A stretch of 12,212 bases of DNA, taken from NCBI GenBank assembly GCA_030831415.1, contig JAURLC010000014.1, positions 1-12,212 on the forward strand. The letters are read 5' to 3'. Each line of letters begins with the position of its first letter. Positions within the stretch are counted from its first letter, which is position 1. Source of the stretch: Bacillota bacterium. Lineage in GTDB: Bacteria > Bacillota_I > Bacilli_A > RFN20 > CAG-826. Under the pieces are notes generated by a model. That model did not search any database, was not told the origin of the DNA, and saw nothing but the letters and a program-made list of their open reading frames with translations. The position numbers and the translations under genes were made by a program. Of the stretch, positions 1 to 6,079 are shown piece after piece.

Positions 1-661
1 CCCCTTCATTCACGAATCGACTCTTTTCACCACGTTCAACCAGGCGGGCAATCGTTTCGTTTAGTGATGCACATGTATCCATGACTTTGGTGAGTGTTAC
101 TTGTTCAATGTCTTCATATTCAGGATAGTCAATATTCACTTCAATCAACGACAATAAAGAAGCTAGTTCAACACGAATGGGAGATAAATCTTTACTTAAC
201 TGTCCACCCAAGGCGAACAATGATAGTTTTTTGGCTTCGGGTGTTTGCGCTTCAATGACATCGTGAATGGCTTCCGCTTGAATTAAATCGATTTTTTGAT
301 TGAGAAAAGCGCGCGAAGAAAACTCACCTTTTTGAGCAAGGCGTGCTCCTTTTGCCACACAAAATTGAATCACTTGCTGTGTGATTAAGGGTGATCCGTG
401 GGTGAGAATTTCCACACTATCTTCTCCAGTAAAACTATGAGGATTGTGATAAACAAGGACGACGACTTGATCAATGCGTTCTTCCCCGTTGATGATCCAC
501 CCTGTATGAATGGACTGGGACTGCTCAGAAAGAAGGGATTTTGAAAAAATCGATTGGACGAGTGAAATAGCGTTTGTTCCCGAAAGACGAACAATCGCCA
601 ACGCGCTTTTGAGTGGAGGGGTGGCCAACGCCACAATCGTATCTTGTAATGTTGTTTTCAT
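1..661 (-). CDS. mnmE: tRNA modification GTPase MnmE, N-terminal part (cut by window edge)
   Basis: MnmE works with MnmG to place a (carboxymethyl)aminomethyl group on the wobble uridine (C5) of certain tRNAs, using a folate one-carbon donor and GTP hydrolysis. The start is the ATG complementary to 659-661, and 220 residues are visible before the window ends. Residues about 1-120 are the tetrahydrofolate-binding domain, with LAIVRLSG at 21-28 and FTGEDSVEILTHGS at 77-90 (the family usually reads HGG there). The start of the helical domain follows, with the conserved run AFLNQKIDLIQAEAI at 118-132. The G domain and the C-terminal Cys motif lie outside the window. It is the last visible gene of the rpmH-rnpA-yidC-jag-mnmE group, an order common beside bacterial origins. 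No good Shine-Dalgarno sequence precedes the start; a hairpin ends only 9 nt upstream. The family assignment is firm; the exact start is probable. Confidence 0.95.
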   Translation of the reverse strand, partial: MKTTLQDTIVALATPPLKSALAIVRLSGTNAISLVQSIFSKSLLSEQSQSIHTGWIINGEERIDQVVVLVYHNPHSFTGEDSVEILTHGSPLITQQVIQFCVAKGARLAQKGEFSSRAFLNQKIDLIQAEAIHDVIEAQTPEAKKLSLFALGGQLSKDLSPIRVELASLLSLIEVNIDYPEYEDIEQVTLTKVMDTCASLNETIARLVERGEKSRFVNEG

Positions 662-686
662 AAAAGAAAGAAGCCCTTTCGGGCTT
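662..686 (-). terminator. Hairpin with T-rich tail between jag and mnmE
   Basis: On the minus strand a perfect 6-bp stem (AAGCCC / GGGCTT) closes a GAAA tetraloop and is followed by CTTTCTTTT, which runs straight into the mnmE ATG at 661. It begins 8 nt after the jag stop codon. It looks like a short intrinsic terminator with an interrupted T tract, so some read-through into mnmE is likely. The only purine-rich stretch near the mnmE start (AAAGGG) is locked inside the loop and stem, so the hairpin could also limit translation. The structure is seen directly; its function is inferred. Confidence 0.6.
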
Positions 687-694
687 GTTTGGTT

Positions 695-1294
695 TTAACC
701 AACGTAACGAATGCAAATAGCGCGACGGTGACCTTCGCCCACACTCTCGGTTTTCACCCCAGGCATTCCGGATAAAGCGTTGTGGATGACACGGCGTTCG
801 TCAGCAGGCATCGGATCAAGGGTAATATCTTGCTTGTTTTTGCTCACGTCGCGAGCGAGGCGGCGAGCCATCGCGGTAATCTTTTCATATTTAGCATCTT
901 TATATTCATTGATGTCGAGGAGAATGCGATATCGTTTGCGGAACTTAGACGAGGTTGCAAGCCGTGTCAGTTCATTTAACGCTTGTAATGTTTTACCGTT
1001 TTTACCAATTAAAATTGGGTTTCGTGATGTATCAAGTGTGATATAAATAATATCCCCTTTGATTTCTGCTTTTGTGGTCACTTCAAACCCTAAGTGGGAG
1101 ATGGTTTTAACTAAATAACTTTGCGCGAACTCCACAGCATCTGATAATTCATAGACTTCGACTACCACTTTTTTTGAAAACAAACCCGCTTTTTCTTCAA
1201 TGACTTTGTAGGCGAGGTCGTTAAGTGGTAGTAAGAGTTCGGCTTCGGCTTGTTTTAAGGCTTCTTCTAAAGATTTAGCGGTGTAAGTTTTCAT
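695..1294 (-). CDS. jag: RNA-binding protein Jag / KhpB (Jag-N, KH and R3H domains)
   Basis: This 199-residue cytoplasmic RNA-binding protein belongs to the Jag/KhpB (EloR) family. In Gram-positive bacteria KhpB works with KhpA and affects cell elongation and division through RNA binding. Residues 1 to about 48 match the Jag N-terminal domain, including the typical KAGLFSKK stretch near 35-42. A KH domain covers about 53-128, with the GxxG loop at G97-K-N-G100 (LIGKNGKTLQAL). An R3H domain covers about 139-199, with R167 and H171 giving the RxxxH motif. All three domains are intact and the length is normal for the short forms of the family. The ATG at 1294 overlaps the yidC stop as ATGA, and GGAG at 1303-1306 lies 8 nt upstream inside yidC, so translation is probably coupled. 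Pairing with yidC is the usual arrangement. Confidence 0.95.
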   Translation of the reverse strand: MKTYTAKSLEEALKQAEAELLLPLNDLAYKVIEEKAGLFSKKVVVEVYELSDAVEFAQSYLVKTISHLGFEVTTKAEIKGDIIYITLDTSRNPILIGKNGKTLQALNELTRLATSSKFRKRYRILLDINEYKDAKYEKITAMARRLARDVSKNKQDITLDPMPADERRVIHNALSGMPGVKTESVGEGHRRAICIRYVG

Positions 1295-2625
1295 TTTTTA
1301 ATCTCCATCAATTTACGTGTTAATAAGGTTTGACCTAGTGAAATAAGCGCTCCAACAAACCAATACACACCCATTGCGCTTGGTAAGGAAAAGCCCATGA
1401 CAATAATCATCACAAACATTACATTGGAAATCATGTTGGCTTGGGATTGTGAAGCGTTGGCAGCGTTATTCTTTAACGTCGTCCCCACATTTTTGCGCGC
1501 CTTCTTTTGTAACCACATCGGTAATTTCATAGCGGTAAATTGTGCTGCCGTCATAAGAAGGAAAATCACAATAGCCGTCCACCATTTTGTTTCAAACCAA
1601 CTTGAGGTAATAATACTTCCTAGCGGTGACGATAAATTTAAGCCTAAGAAACTACCGGTAGCAAGGACGGCCGACCCTGTCATCGCCCCCCACACCGCAA
1701 TAAACACCGGGAATTGAACGAACGCAACAAGAATTTGATTAAACGGATTAACCCCGTGTTTTTTATATAAGGCCATTTGTTCTTGAGCAAGACGTTGACG
1801 TTCAAATTGATTGGTATTAGAGTTGGGATACTTGTTTTGTAATTTAGCGATTTCTGGTTGTAATAACGACATTTTTTGTGTGGCAACGGTTGACTTAAAT
1901 GTTGCAGCAATCATTAAACCACGCACAATTAAAGTGGTTAATAAAATCGCTAAAACTTGACTAAGTCCGGAAACAGGACTTGCAAAGGCGTTGTTGAACG
2001 TTTCAATGAGGAAGGCAACAGGATACACAAACAACCCTTCGATTAAACCACGATTGAATGCTTCTCCCCATGTTTTACCATCAAAGAAAAACTCCCCATC
2101 AGGTCCATAGTTGCCAGATGTTGTGGTAATGCAACTACGATAAGCGGCTACTGCTTGATCAACTTCTTGTTTATACAGACTTGTAAAATCACGGTTCGGT
2201 GTTTCCGCTAATGGTAAGTCGTTTTTTAATTGACTCACCCACGAATCCCAGTTGGACCACACAACCGAATTAGGACCTAAAAATTTGACATAACCAAACG
2301 ACGCTAAAACTTCTTCATCACTCAAACCAGATTGACCGTTATTAACTGCTTCAGCACGAGCCGCTGTTAAAACTTTGTTATCTAACGCCAACCAAAAAGC
2401 TTGTGAAGGGGTATCAACACCCTCCACTTGTGCTTGATCAAGAATCGATTGTAAACCCGGGTTTGTTTCGAAGGTTTGGCTAGTCGCGTTGTAACTCAAC
2501 CCCGAATCAAACGTGTACATCATACGTGTCACATCAACTTCCGAGCAGAAACTCGCAGTACAAGAAGAAAGAACGAAAAGTCCTGCAAAGAGAATGAAGG
2601 ACTTGTGTAATTTATTAAGTTTCAT
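1291..2625 (-). CDS. yidC: Membrane protein insertase YidC (lipoprotein form)
   Basis: YidC (SpoIIIJ/OxaA1 family) inserts and folds proteins in the cytoplasmic membrane, alone or with SecYEG. The 444-residue product starts with a lipoprotein signal peptide: KLNKLHK, a hydrophobic core, then the lipobox LSSC with Cys22 as the lipidation site. An extracytoplasmic region of about 175 residues follows (23 to about 197), much longer than the short loop of Bacillus SpoIIIJ and Trp- and acid-rich. The conserved insertase core spans about 194-440, with membrane segments near 221-243, 295-315, 348-366, 399-416 and 418-435. R235 (LIVRGLM) fits the Arg of the hydrophilic groove. The cytoplasmic hairpin (about 244-294) includes QPEIAKLQNKYP. 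AGGAGG at 2638-2643 lies 12 nt before the ATG, which overlaps the rnpA stop as ATGA. The stop is TGA. Confidence 0.96.
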   Translation of the reverse strand: MKLNKLHKSFILFAGLFVLSSCTASFCSEVDVTRMMYTFDSGLSYNATSQTFETNPGLQSILDQAQVEGVDTPSQAFWLALDNKVLTAARAEAVNNGQSGLSDEEVLASFGYVKFLGPNSVVWSNWDSWVSQLKNDLPLAETPNRDFTSLYKQEVDQAVAAYRSCITTTSGNYGPDGEFFFDGKTWGEAFNRGLIEGLFVYPVAFLIETFNNAFASPVSGLSQVLAILLTTLIVRGLMIAATFKSTVATQKMSLLQPEIAKLQNKYPNSNTNQFERQRLAQEQMALYKKHGVNPFNQILVAFVQFPVFIAVWGAMTGSAVLATGSFLGLNLSSPLGSIITSSWFETKWWTAIVIFLLMTAAQFTAMKLPMWLQKKARKNVGTTLKNNAANASQSQANMISNVMFVMIIVMGFSLPSAMGVYWFVGALISLGQTLLTRKLMEIKK

Positions 2626-2960
2626 GAGATGAACGATCCTCCTAAAGATCGAATCAGCTTGAGAAGTAGTTGTTCGTTATCCACAAAAGATTGAAGAAGA
2701 TATCCATTTTTAACAATGATAACAAGATCAATCGATTGGTCGACTACTAGACGGTGCTGAATCATTGAACGAACTTGACGACGAATGCGATTGCGAACAA
2801 CAGCAATACCTAATTTTTTACTCGTCGAGATCCCCACACGAAGGTGACCTAGATCGTTGTGAGATAAGTATATCGTAAAGGATGAATTTCCAAGACGATG
2901 TTTCGCAGAAATGGTCTGTTGAAAGTCTTCGTTTTTTTTAAGTCGAAAGGATTTGTTCAC
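2622..2960 (-). CDS. rnpA: Ribonuclease P protein component
   Basis: RnpA is the small basic protein subunit of RNase P, which cleaves the 5' leader from precursor tRNAs together with the catalytic rnpB RNA. The 112-residue product has the expected length. It has the N-terminal substrate-contact region (FRLKKNEDFQ at 5-14), the central strand RVGISTSKKLG (41-51) and the signature basic helix VVRNRIRRQVR (54-64) that binds the RNase P RNA. The start is GTG at 2960, two nucleotides after the rpmH stop; the overlapping ATG at 2962 is followed at once by TGA and cannot be used. No Shine-Dalgarno sequence is near, so re-initiation by ribosomes finishing rpmH is likely. It ends with TGA overlapping the yidC start. 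A perfect DnaA box lies inside it at 2677-2685. Confidence 0.96.
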   Translation of the reverse strand: MNKSFRLKKNEDFQQTISAKHRLGNSSFTIYLSHNDLGHLRVGISTSKKLGIAVVRNRIRRQVRSMIQHRLVVDQSIDLVIIVKNGYLLQSFVDNEQLLLKLIRSLGGSFIS

Positions 2961-2962
2961 AT

Positions 2963-3097
2963 TTAAACAGAAAGCTTTTCACGACCTTCTTGACGACGCT
3001 TGCTTAAAATATTTCGCCCACTTTTGGTCGCCATACGAGCACGAAATCCGTGAACTTTCTGGTGTTTAAGTTTGCTAGGTTGATAGGTACGTTTCAT
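2963..3097 (-). CDS. rpmH: 50S ribosomal protein L34
   Basis: L34 is a 44-residue, strongly basic protein of the large ribosomal subunit. The product begins MKRTYQPSKLKHQKVHGF and continues through RARMATKSGR, matching the family almost throughout; the final EGREKLSV is slightly less basic than the usual tail. The start at 3097 is supported by GGAGG at 3105-3109, spaced 7 nt. An in-frame upstream extension to 3256 is open but would include the promoter and has no family similarity. This is the first gene of the leftward group and is divergent from dnaA, the classic layout at bacterial origins. Confidence 0.98.
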   Translation of the reverse strand: MKRTYQPSKLKHQKVHGFRARMATKSGRNILSKRRQEGREKLSV

Positions 3098-3133
3098 ATC
3101 GAGTCCTCCAAGCCGTAATAATACGCGCATAAA

Positions 3134-3163
3134 ATTATAGGCATTAACCAAACAAAAAGTCAA
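3134..3163 (-). promoter_or_regulatory. Promoter of rpmH-rnpA-yidC-jag
   Basis: On the minus strand, -35 TTGACT (complement of 3158-3163) and a perfect -10 TATAAT (complement of 3134-3139) are separated by 18 nt. Transcription would begin near 3127, leaving a leader of about 30 nt that carries the rpmH ribosome binding site. This is the best sigma-A-type promoter in the window. It lies in the AT-rich flank of the origin, so initiation complexes at the origin could affect it. Confidence 0.75.
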
Positions 3164-3246
3164 AGAAAATAACGCTATTATCATAAGAAAATTATCTATC
3201 AACACCCAAAAAACAAAAAAATTCGATGCACAAGCACCAAATGAAG

Positions 3247-3255
3247 TTATCCACA
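3247..3255 (+). promoter_or_regulatory. DnaA box, perfect TTATCCACA
   Basis: This is the first perfect consensus box of the upstream cluster. It runs directly into one arm of the long inverted repeat that starts at 3254. Confidence 0.9.
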
Positions 3256-3275
3256 CTTTCCACTGTTAAAAACAA

Positions 3276-3284
3276 TTATCCACA
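3276..3284 (+). promoter_or_regulatory. DnaA box, perfect TTATCCACA
   Basis: This is the second perfect box on the plus strand, starting 29 nt after the first. Only 3 nt separate it from the next box, so DnaA could bind the pair cooperatively. Confidence 0.9.
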
Positions 3285-3287
3285 TAG

Positions 3288-3296
3288 TTATCCACA
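3288..3296 (+). promoter_or_regulatory. DnaA box, perfect TTATCCACA
   Basis: This is the third perfect box on the plus strand, 12 nt in register after the second, close to one helical turn. Its last bases form one arm of the short palindrome at 3291-3311. Confidence 0.9.
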
Positions 3297-3355
3297 ATGG
3301 AAAGTTGTGGAAACTGTGGAAAGTGCTATTATTTCGGTTGTTTTTTGGTTCTTAT

Positions 3356-3364
3356 TGTGGATAA
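3356..3364 (-). promoter_or_regulatory. DnaA box, perfect, minus orientation
   Basis: The plus strand reads TGTGGATAA, the complement of the consensus. It faces the three plus-strand boxes and lies about 60 nt before the dnaA start, near where dnaA transcription must begin. It could therefore also serve in repression of dnaA by its own product. Confidence 0.9.
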
Positions 3365-3409
3365 AGTAATTTTACAAATAAAAGTCTATACTTGCTCACA
3401 TTTTGGTTT

Positions 3410-3415
3410 TATAAT
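3410..3415 (+). promoter_or_regulatory. Candidate -10 box of dnaA
   Basis: A perfect TATAAT lies 9 nt before the dnaA ATG. If used, transcription would start around 3421-3425, giving a leaderless or nearly leaderless mRNA. No convincing -35 box is found 16-18 nt upstream and there is no TGn extension. Another possible -10, TATACT at 3387-3392, also lacks a good -35. The dnaA promoter is therefore not firmly placed. Confidence 0.4.
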
Positions 3416-3424
3416 TCATACATC

Positions 3425-4795
3425 ATGGTGACCCCAAGCTTATCAGAAATAGCCCAAATTTGGGAACGTGTTTTGGACCGTGTAGGTCAAAAAATTAACG
3501 ATCGTCATATTTTCGATTCCTTTTTCGCCGATTCTTATATTCACACTGTTCAAAACGATGAAATTGTAGTGGTAGCAAACTCTGGTTTGGCAACCAATCT
3601 TCTATCTACTCGCTATTCAGATCTGATTAGCCAAGCGGTTTTGGATGTTACTCAAACAAACTTTAAATTAAAATTTCTCCAAAAAGATCAACTGGAAAAA
3701 ATTCCAGCCCCAAAAACACAAAAAGCGTCTTTTTTCACCAATTCGTTCGTCAATCGTAAATTTACCTTCGATAATTTTGTGGTGGGCACATCTAATCGTG
3801 AAGCTTATCAAGCTGCGATTTTAATTGCATCTAATCCAGGAAAGCTCTTTAACTACAATCCCCTTTTTATTTATTCTCAATCCGGATTAGGAAAAACTCA
3901 CTTGTTACACGCGATTGGTAATTATATTAAAGAAAACGCTTCTGCTCTGAATGTTCTTTATATTACGACCGATGAATTTGTCGATGAATTTATTAAGTAT
4001 GTGAGTGGTGAAAAAGATAAAGAAAACATGAAAGACTTTTTCAAAAACGTCGATGTATTAATGGTCGATGACATTCAATTCCTCGCAGAAAAAACCAAAA
4101 CCGAAGAAATGTTCTTTTATATTTTTAATAATTTGGTGAACGCGGGAAAACAAATTATTTTAACGAGCGACCGACATCCCAGTGAGATTCGCGGCATTGA
4201 AAGTCGCTTAGTATCAAGATTTAACTCTGGCTTAACTATGAATATTTTGGTCCCCGATTTAACAACTCGTGTAGCAATATTGAAACAAAAAATCCAAGCG
4301 AATGGATTAGATATTACATACTTCGACGAAGATGTCCTGGATTTCTTTGCAGAACGTTTTTCAAATAACGTTCGCGAATTAGAAGGGGCGTTAAATCGTT
4401 TGCTGTTTTACGTTATTAATATTAAACAAACGAACCATATTACGATGGAATTAGCCATGGAATCCGTTCAACCTTTGATGGGTTCATCGACTCCAACAAG
4501 TTCCCTCACCGAAACAAGAATTATTAACACTGTTGCAGACTATTACAATTTAACCTCTAATCAAATTACTGGAAGAATCCGAACGAACCAAATTGCCATG
4601 GCCCGACATATCGCTATGTACTTGATCCGATCACTCCTTGATATGCCTTTTTTGAAGATTGGTTCCCTCTTTGGCGGGAAGGATCATTCAACGGTGATGA
4701 ATGCCGTTTCAAAGGTGGAGAAATCGTTGAAAGTTGATAATGCGATTGCAACCGCCGTTCAACAACTCAAACAACGGTTAAAAAAGATTGCTTAA
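3425..4795 (+). CDS. dnaA: Chromosomal replication initiator protein DnaA
   Basis: DnaA is the AAA+ ATPase that binds DnaA boxes, opens the origin and helps load the replicative helicase. The 456-residue product has domain I (about 1-85), a short linker, AAA+ domain III (about 112-335) and DNA-binding domain IV (about 360-456). Visible motifs are Walker A SQSGLGKTH (151-159), Walker B VLMVDDIQFL (211-220), sensor 1 LTSDR (246-250), the Arg-finger box ESRLVSRF (259-266) and sensor 2 NNVRELEGALNRL (314-326). The domain IV signature GGKDHSTVMNA lies at 417-427. The first Gly of the Walker A pattern GxxxxGKT is Ser151, which is unusual. The start is taken as ATG 3425 because upstream residues (from TTG 3392) do not resemble DnaA; no Shine-Dalgarno sequence precedes either start. 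Confidence 0.98.
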   Translation: MVTPSLSEIAQIWERVLDRVGQKINDRHIFDSFFADSYIHTVQNDEIVVVANSGLATNLLSTRYSDLISQAVLDVTQTNFKLKFLQKDQLEKIPAPKTQKASFFTNSFVNRKFTFDNFVVGTSNREAYQAAILIASNPGKLFNYNPLFIYSQSGLGKTHLLHAIGNYIKENASALNVLYITTDEFVDEFIKYVSGEKDKENMKDFFKNVDVLMVDDIQFLAEKTKTEEMFFYIFNNLVNAGKQIILTSDRHPSEIRGIESRLVSRFNSGLTMNILVPDLTTRVAILKQKIQANGLDITYFDEDVLDFFAERFSNNVRELEGALNRLLFYVINIKQTNHITMELAMESVQPLMGSSTPTSSLTETRIINTVADYYNLTSNQITGRIRTNQIAMARHIAMYLIRSLLDMPFLKIGSLFGGKDHSTVMNAVSKVEKSLKVDNAIATAVQQLKQRLKKIA

Positions 4796-4832
4796 ATCGA
4801 TAAAATTTAGTCGTTCCTTCCTATTAGAATTA

Positions 4833-4841
4833 TGGTAAAAT
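4833..4841 (+). promoter_or_regulatory. Candidate extended -10 promoter for dnaN
   Basis: TGGTAAAAT fits the extended -10 pattern TGn-TAnAAT with one deviation in the hexamer. No good -35 is visible, as is common for extended -10 promoters. Transcription would start near 4848 and run through the DnaA box at 4870, so DnaA binding could repress it. Read-through from dnaA is also possible because no clear terminator follows dnaA. Confidence 0.5.
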
Positions 4842-4869
4842 AAGAGAGCAAATAAGGGGCTAATACCGG

Positions 4870-4878
4870 TTATCCACA
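4870..4878 (+). promoter_or_regulatory. DnaA box, perfect TTATCCACA, in the dnaA-dnaN gap
   Basis: This is the fifth perfect box of the origin and the only perfect one downstream of dnaA. It points toward the TTA triplets and would be the anchor from which a DnaA filament extends. Confidence 0.9.
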
Positions 4879-4912
4879 AAAACCACACGCCTTATTATTA
4901 GTCTTATCTTTT

Positions 4913-4918
4913 AAGGAG
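4913..4918 (+). promoter_or_regulatory. Ribosome binding site of dnaN, long spacing
   Basis: AAGGAG is a good Shine-Dalgarno core but lies 13 nt before the ATG at 4932, longer than the usual 5-9 nt. No other conventional start codon lies closer, and the product from 4932 begins exactly as the family does. The spacer is AT-only except for one G, so initiation may simply be somewhat weak. Confidence 0.7.
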
Positions 4919-4931
4919 ATAATTAATTAGT

Positions 4932-6053
4932 ATGAAATTTACAGTCCTTCGTGAAGAACTCCTCAAGAATCTACAAATTGCCTCACGGGCAATTGCAGCT
5001 AAAAATCCTATCCCAGTTCTAGCTAATTTTAAATTAGTTATGAACGAGAAGGGATTGACAATTTTGAGTTCGAATAACGAACTATCAATCGTGACACGCG
5101 TTCCGATGGTCATTCAAGGAAAAACCATTCTCTCGGATATCGAAGAAGGTGGTACGTTAGTGAACGCCAAACTTTTCACCGACATCGCTCGTAAAGTGGA
5201 AGGGGAATCACTAACCGTCGAATTATTTGATGGAACTGTTGTTCATGTGAGTGATGGTCGATCCACCTATAAACTCAATTCCGTCAAAGTTGAAGAATAT
5301 CCTGAATTAGATGTGGATGCGGCCGGAGTTCGTCTTGACATCGCCTCTAAAGTGCTTAAGAAGGTTGTTGAACAAACCGCTTTTGCTGCATCAACCAAAG
5401 AACAACGTCCCATCATGACTGCGGTTAATTTGGACGTTGGTGAAGGGAAATTAGTGGCAACCGCGACGGATTCGGCAAGATTATCACGAAAAGAAGTTGT
5501 GATTGATTCACCTGTTAAGTTTACCGCAAATGTACCAGCGAAAACGTTGGTCGATGTGGTGGGGTTACTAGATAATGAAGACCAAGTGACCTTGTCGACT
5601 ACTGACAAACGTATTACTTTTGAATTTGGGACAACCATGCTTATCTCTCGATTGGTGGGTGGAGAATATCCTAACACTGCCAATATTATTCCCAAAACGA
5701 CGAATTTTGCCCTGGTCGCCAACGCCAAAGAATTAATGGCTGCGTTAGAACGTGTAGCTTTATTATCTGTCGAACGGGAAAATGTCATTAAATTTACGTT
5801 ATCAGAAACCTCCGTTGAAGTTTCTAGTAAATCAGCTCAAGTGGGATCAGCGAGCGAAGCGTTAACGCACTTTTCCTTTAATGGGGATAAATTTGAAATT
5901 AGTTTCAACGCTGGATATTTAATGGAAGCCATTCGCGCGGCGGATGCTGAAGACGTCAAAATTGGGTTTTTAGGCGAAATGAGACCTTTTGTTATTAAGA
6001 ACGATAAAGATGACTCCCTTGTGCAACTTGCAACGCCAGTGCGCACGTATTAG
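4932..6053 (+). CDS. dnaN: DNA polymerase III beta subunit (sliding clamp)
   Basis: DnaN forms the ring-shaped dimer that tethers DNA polymerase III and other repair and replication proteins to DNA. The 373-residue product has the normal length and three clamp folds of roughly 120 residues each. Landmarks are the start MKFTVLREELLKNLQIASRA, RPIMTAVNLD (159-168), ATDSARLSRKEV (178-189), GGEYPNTANIIP (243-254), EMRPFVIK (349-356) and the C-terminal PVRTY (369-373), which helps form the pocket for clamp-binding peptides. It follows dnaA as usual and is closed by a strong terminator about 30 nt after its stop, so it is cut off from the following operon. No odd residues were noticed apart from ordinary divergence. 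Confidence 0.98.
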   Translation: MKFTVLREELLKNLQIASRAIAAKNPIPVLANFKLVMNEKGLTILSSNNELSIVTRVPMVIQGKTILSDIEEGGTLVNAKLFTDIARKVEGESLTVELFDGTVVHVSDGRSTYKLNSVKVEEYPELDVDAAGVRLDIASKVLKKVVEQTAFAASTKEQRPIMTAVNLDVGEGKLVATATDSARLSRKEVVIDSPVKFTANVPAKTLVDVVGLLDNEDQVTLSTTDKRITFEFGTTMLISRLVGGEYPNTANIIPKTTNFALVANAKELMAALERVALLSVERENVIKFTLSETSVEVSSKSAQVGSASEALTHFSFNGDKFEISFNAGYLMEAIRAADAEDVKIGFLGEMRPFVIKNDKDDSLVQLATPVRTY

Positions 6054-6079
6054 CCTTTAAAATCGATTTTACACTAGGG

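Larger units (their letters stand above)
3254..3325. repeat. Inverted repeat around the paired DnaA boxes
   Basis: The arm CACTTTCCACTGTT (3254-3267) is matched in inverted orientation by AACTGTGGAAAGTG (3312-3325) at 13 of 14 positions. Between them lies a second, perfect 7-bp palindrome: TCCACAA (3291-3297) and TTGTGGA (3305-3311) with a 7-nt loop. The arms contain degenerate DnaA-box cores (TTTCCACW), so the repeat places weak boxes symmetrically around the two strong ones at 3276 and 3288. Confidence 0.75.
3098..3424. other. oriC: Upstream part of the replication origin (oriC), rpmH-dnaA gap
   Basis: This 327-nt gene-free stretch has two parts. The left part (about 3110-3246) is AT-rich with A-runs on the plus strand and holds the rpmH promoter; it is one candidate unwinding region. 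The right part (3247-3364) holds four perfect DnaA boxes: three on the plus strand at 3247, 3276 and 3288, and one on the minus strand at 3356-3364. Degenerate boxes are at 3306-3314 and 3315-3323 on the minus strand. From 3365 to 3424 the DNA is AT-rich again and leads into dnaA. The divergent gene orientation and the dnaA-dnaN neighbourhood support an origin. The boxes are seen directly; origin activity is inferred from this conserved layout. Confidence 0.9.
4796..4931. other. Downstream part of oriC with candidate DnaA-trio unwinding element
   Basis: The dnaA-dnaN gap (136 nt) contains a perfect DnaA box (4870-4878), then AAAACCACA (4879-4887), a degenerate box in the same orientation. A 4-bp GC patch, CGCC (4888-4891), and three TTA triplets (4892-4900) follow, with another TTA at 4904-4906. 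Read on the opposite strand the triplets are 3'-AAT-5', which fits the DnaA-trio consensus 3'-[G/A]A[T/A]-5'. The order box, box, GC patch, trios matches the basal unwinding system described in Bacillus subtilis. The sequence is seen directly; melting at this site is inferred. Confidence 0.65.

Noticed and set aside
385..636. Minus-strand 83-residue frame within mnmE
   Set aside because: mnmE itself reads through this stretch in another frame with clear family motifs.
1397..1717. Plus-strand open frame across yidC
   Set aside because: It is a mirror of the YidC membrane segments, which give long open hydrophobic frames on the opposite strand.
3098..3256. N-terminal extension of rpmH giving a 97-residue protein
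   Set aside because: The extra residues have no L34 similarity, cover the rpmH promoter, and the start at 3097 has its own strong ribosome binding site.
3392..3424. TTG start at 3392 for dnaA
   Set aside because: The 11 extra residues (LTFWFYNSYI-like) do not resemble DnaA domain I and no ribosome binding site precedes the TTG.
5267..5788. 173-residue open frame antisense to dnaN
   Set aside because: It lies wholly within dnaN, has no ribosome binding site or recognisable motif, and is explained as a shadow of the sense codons.
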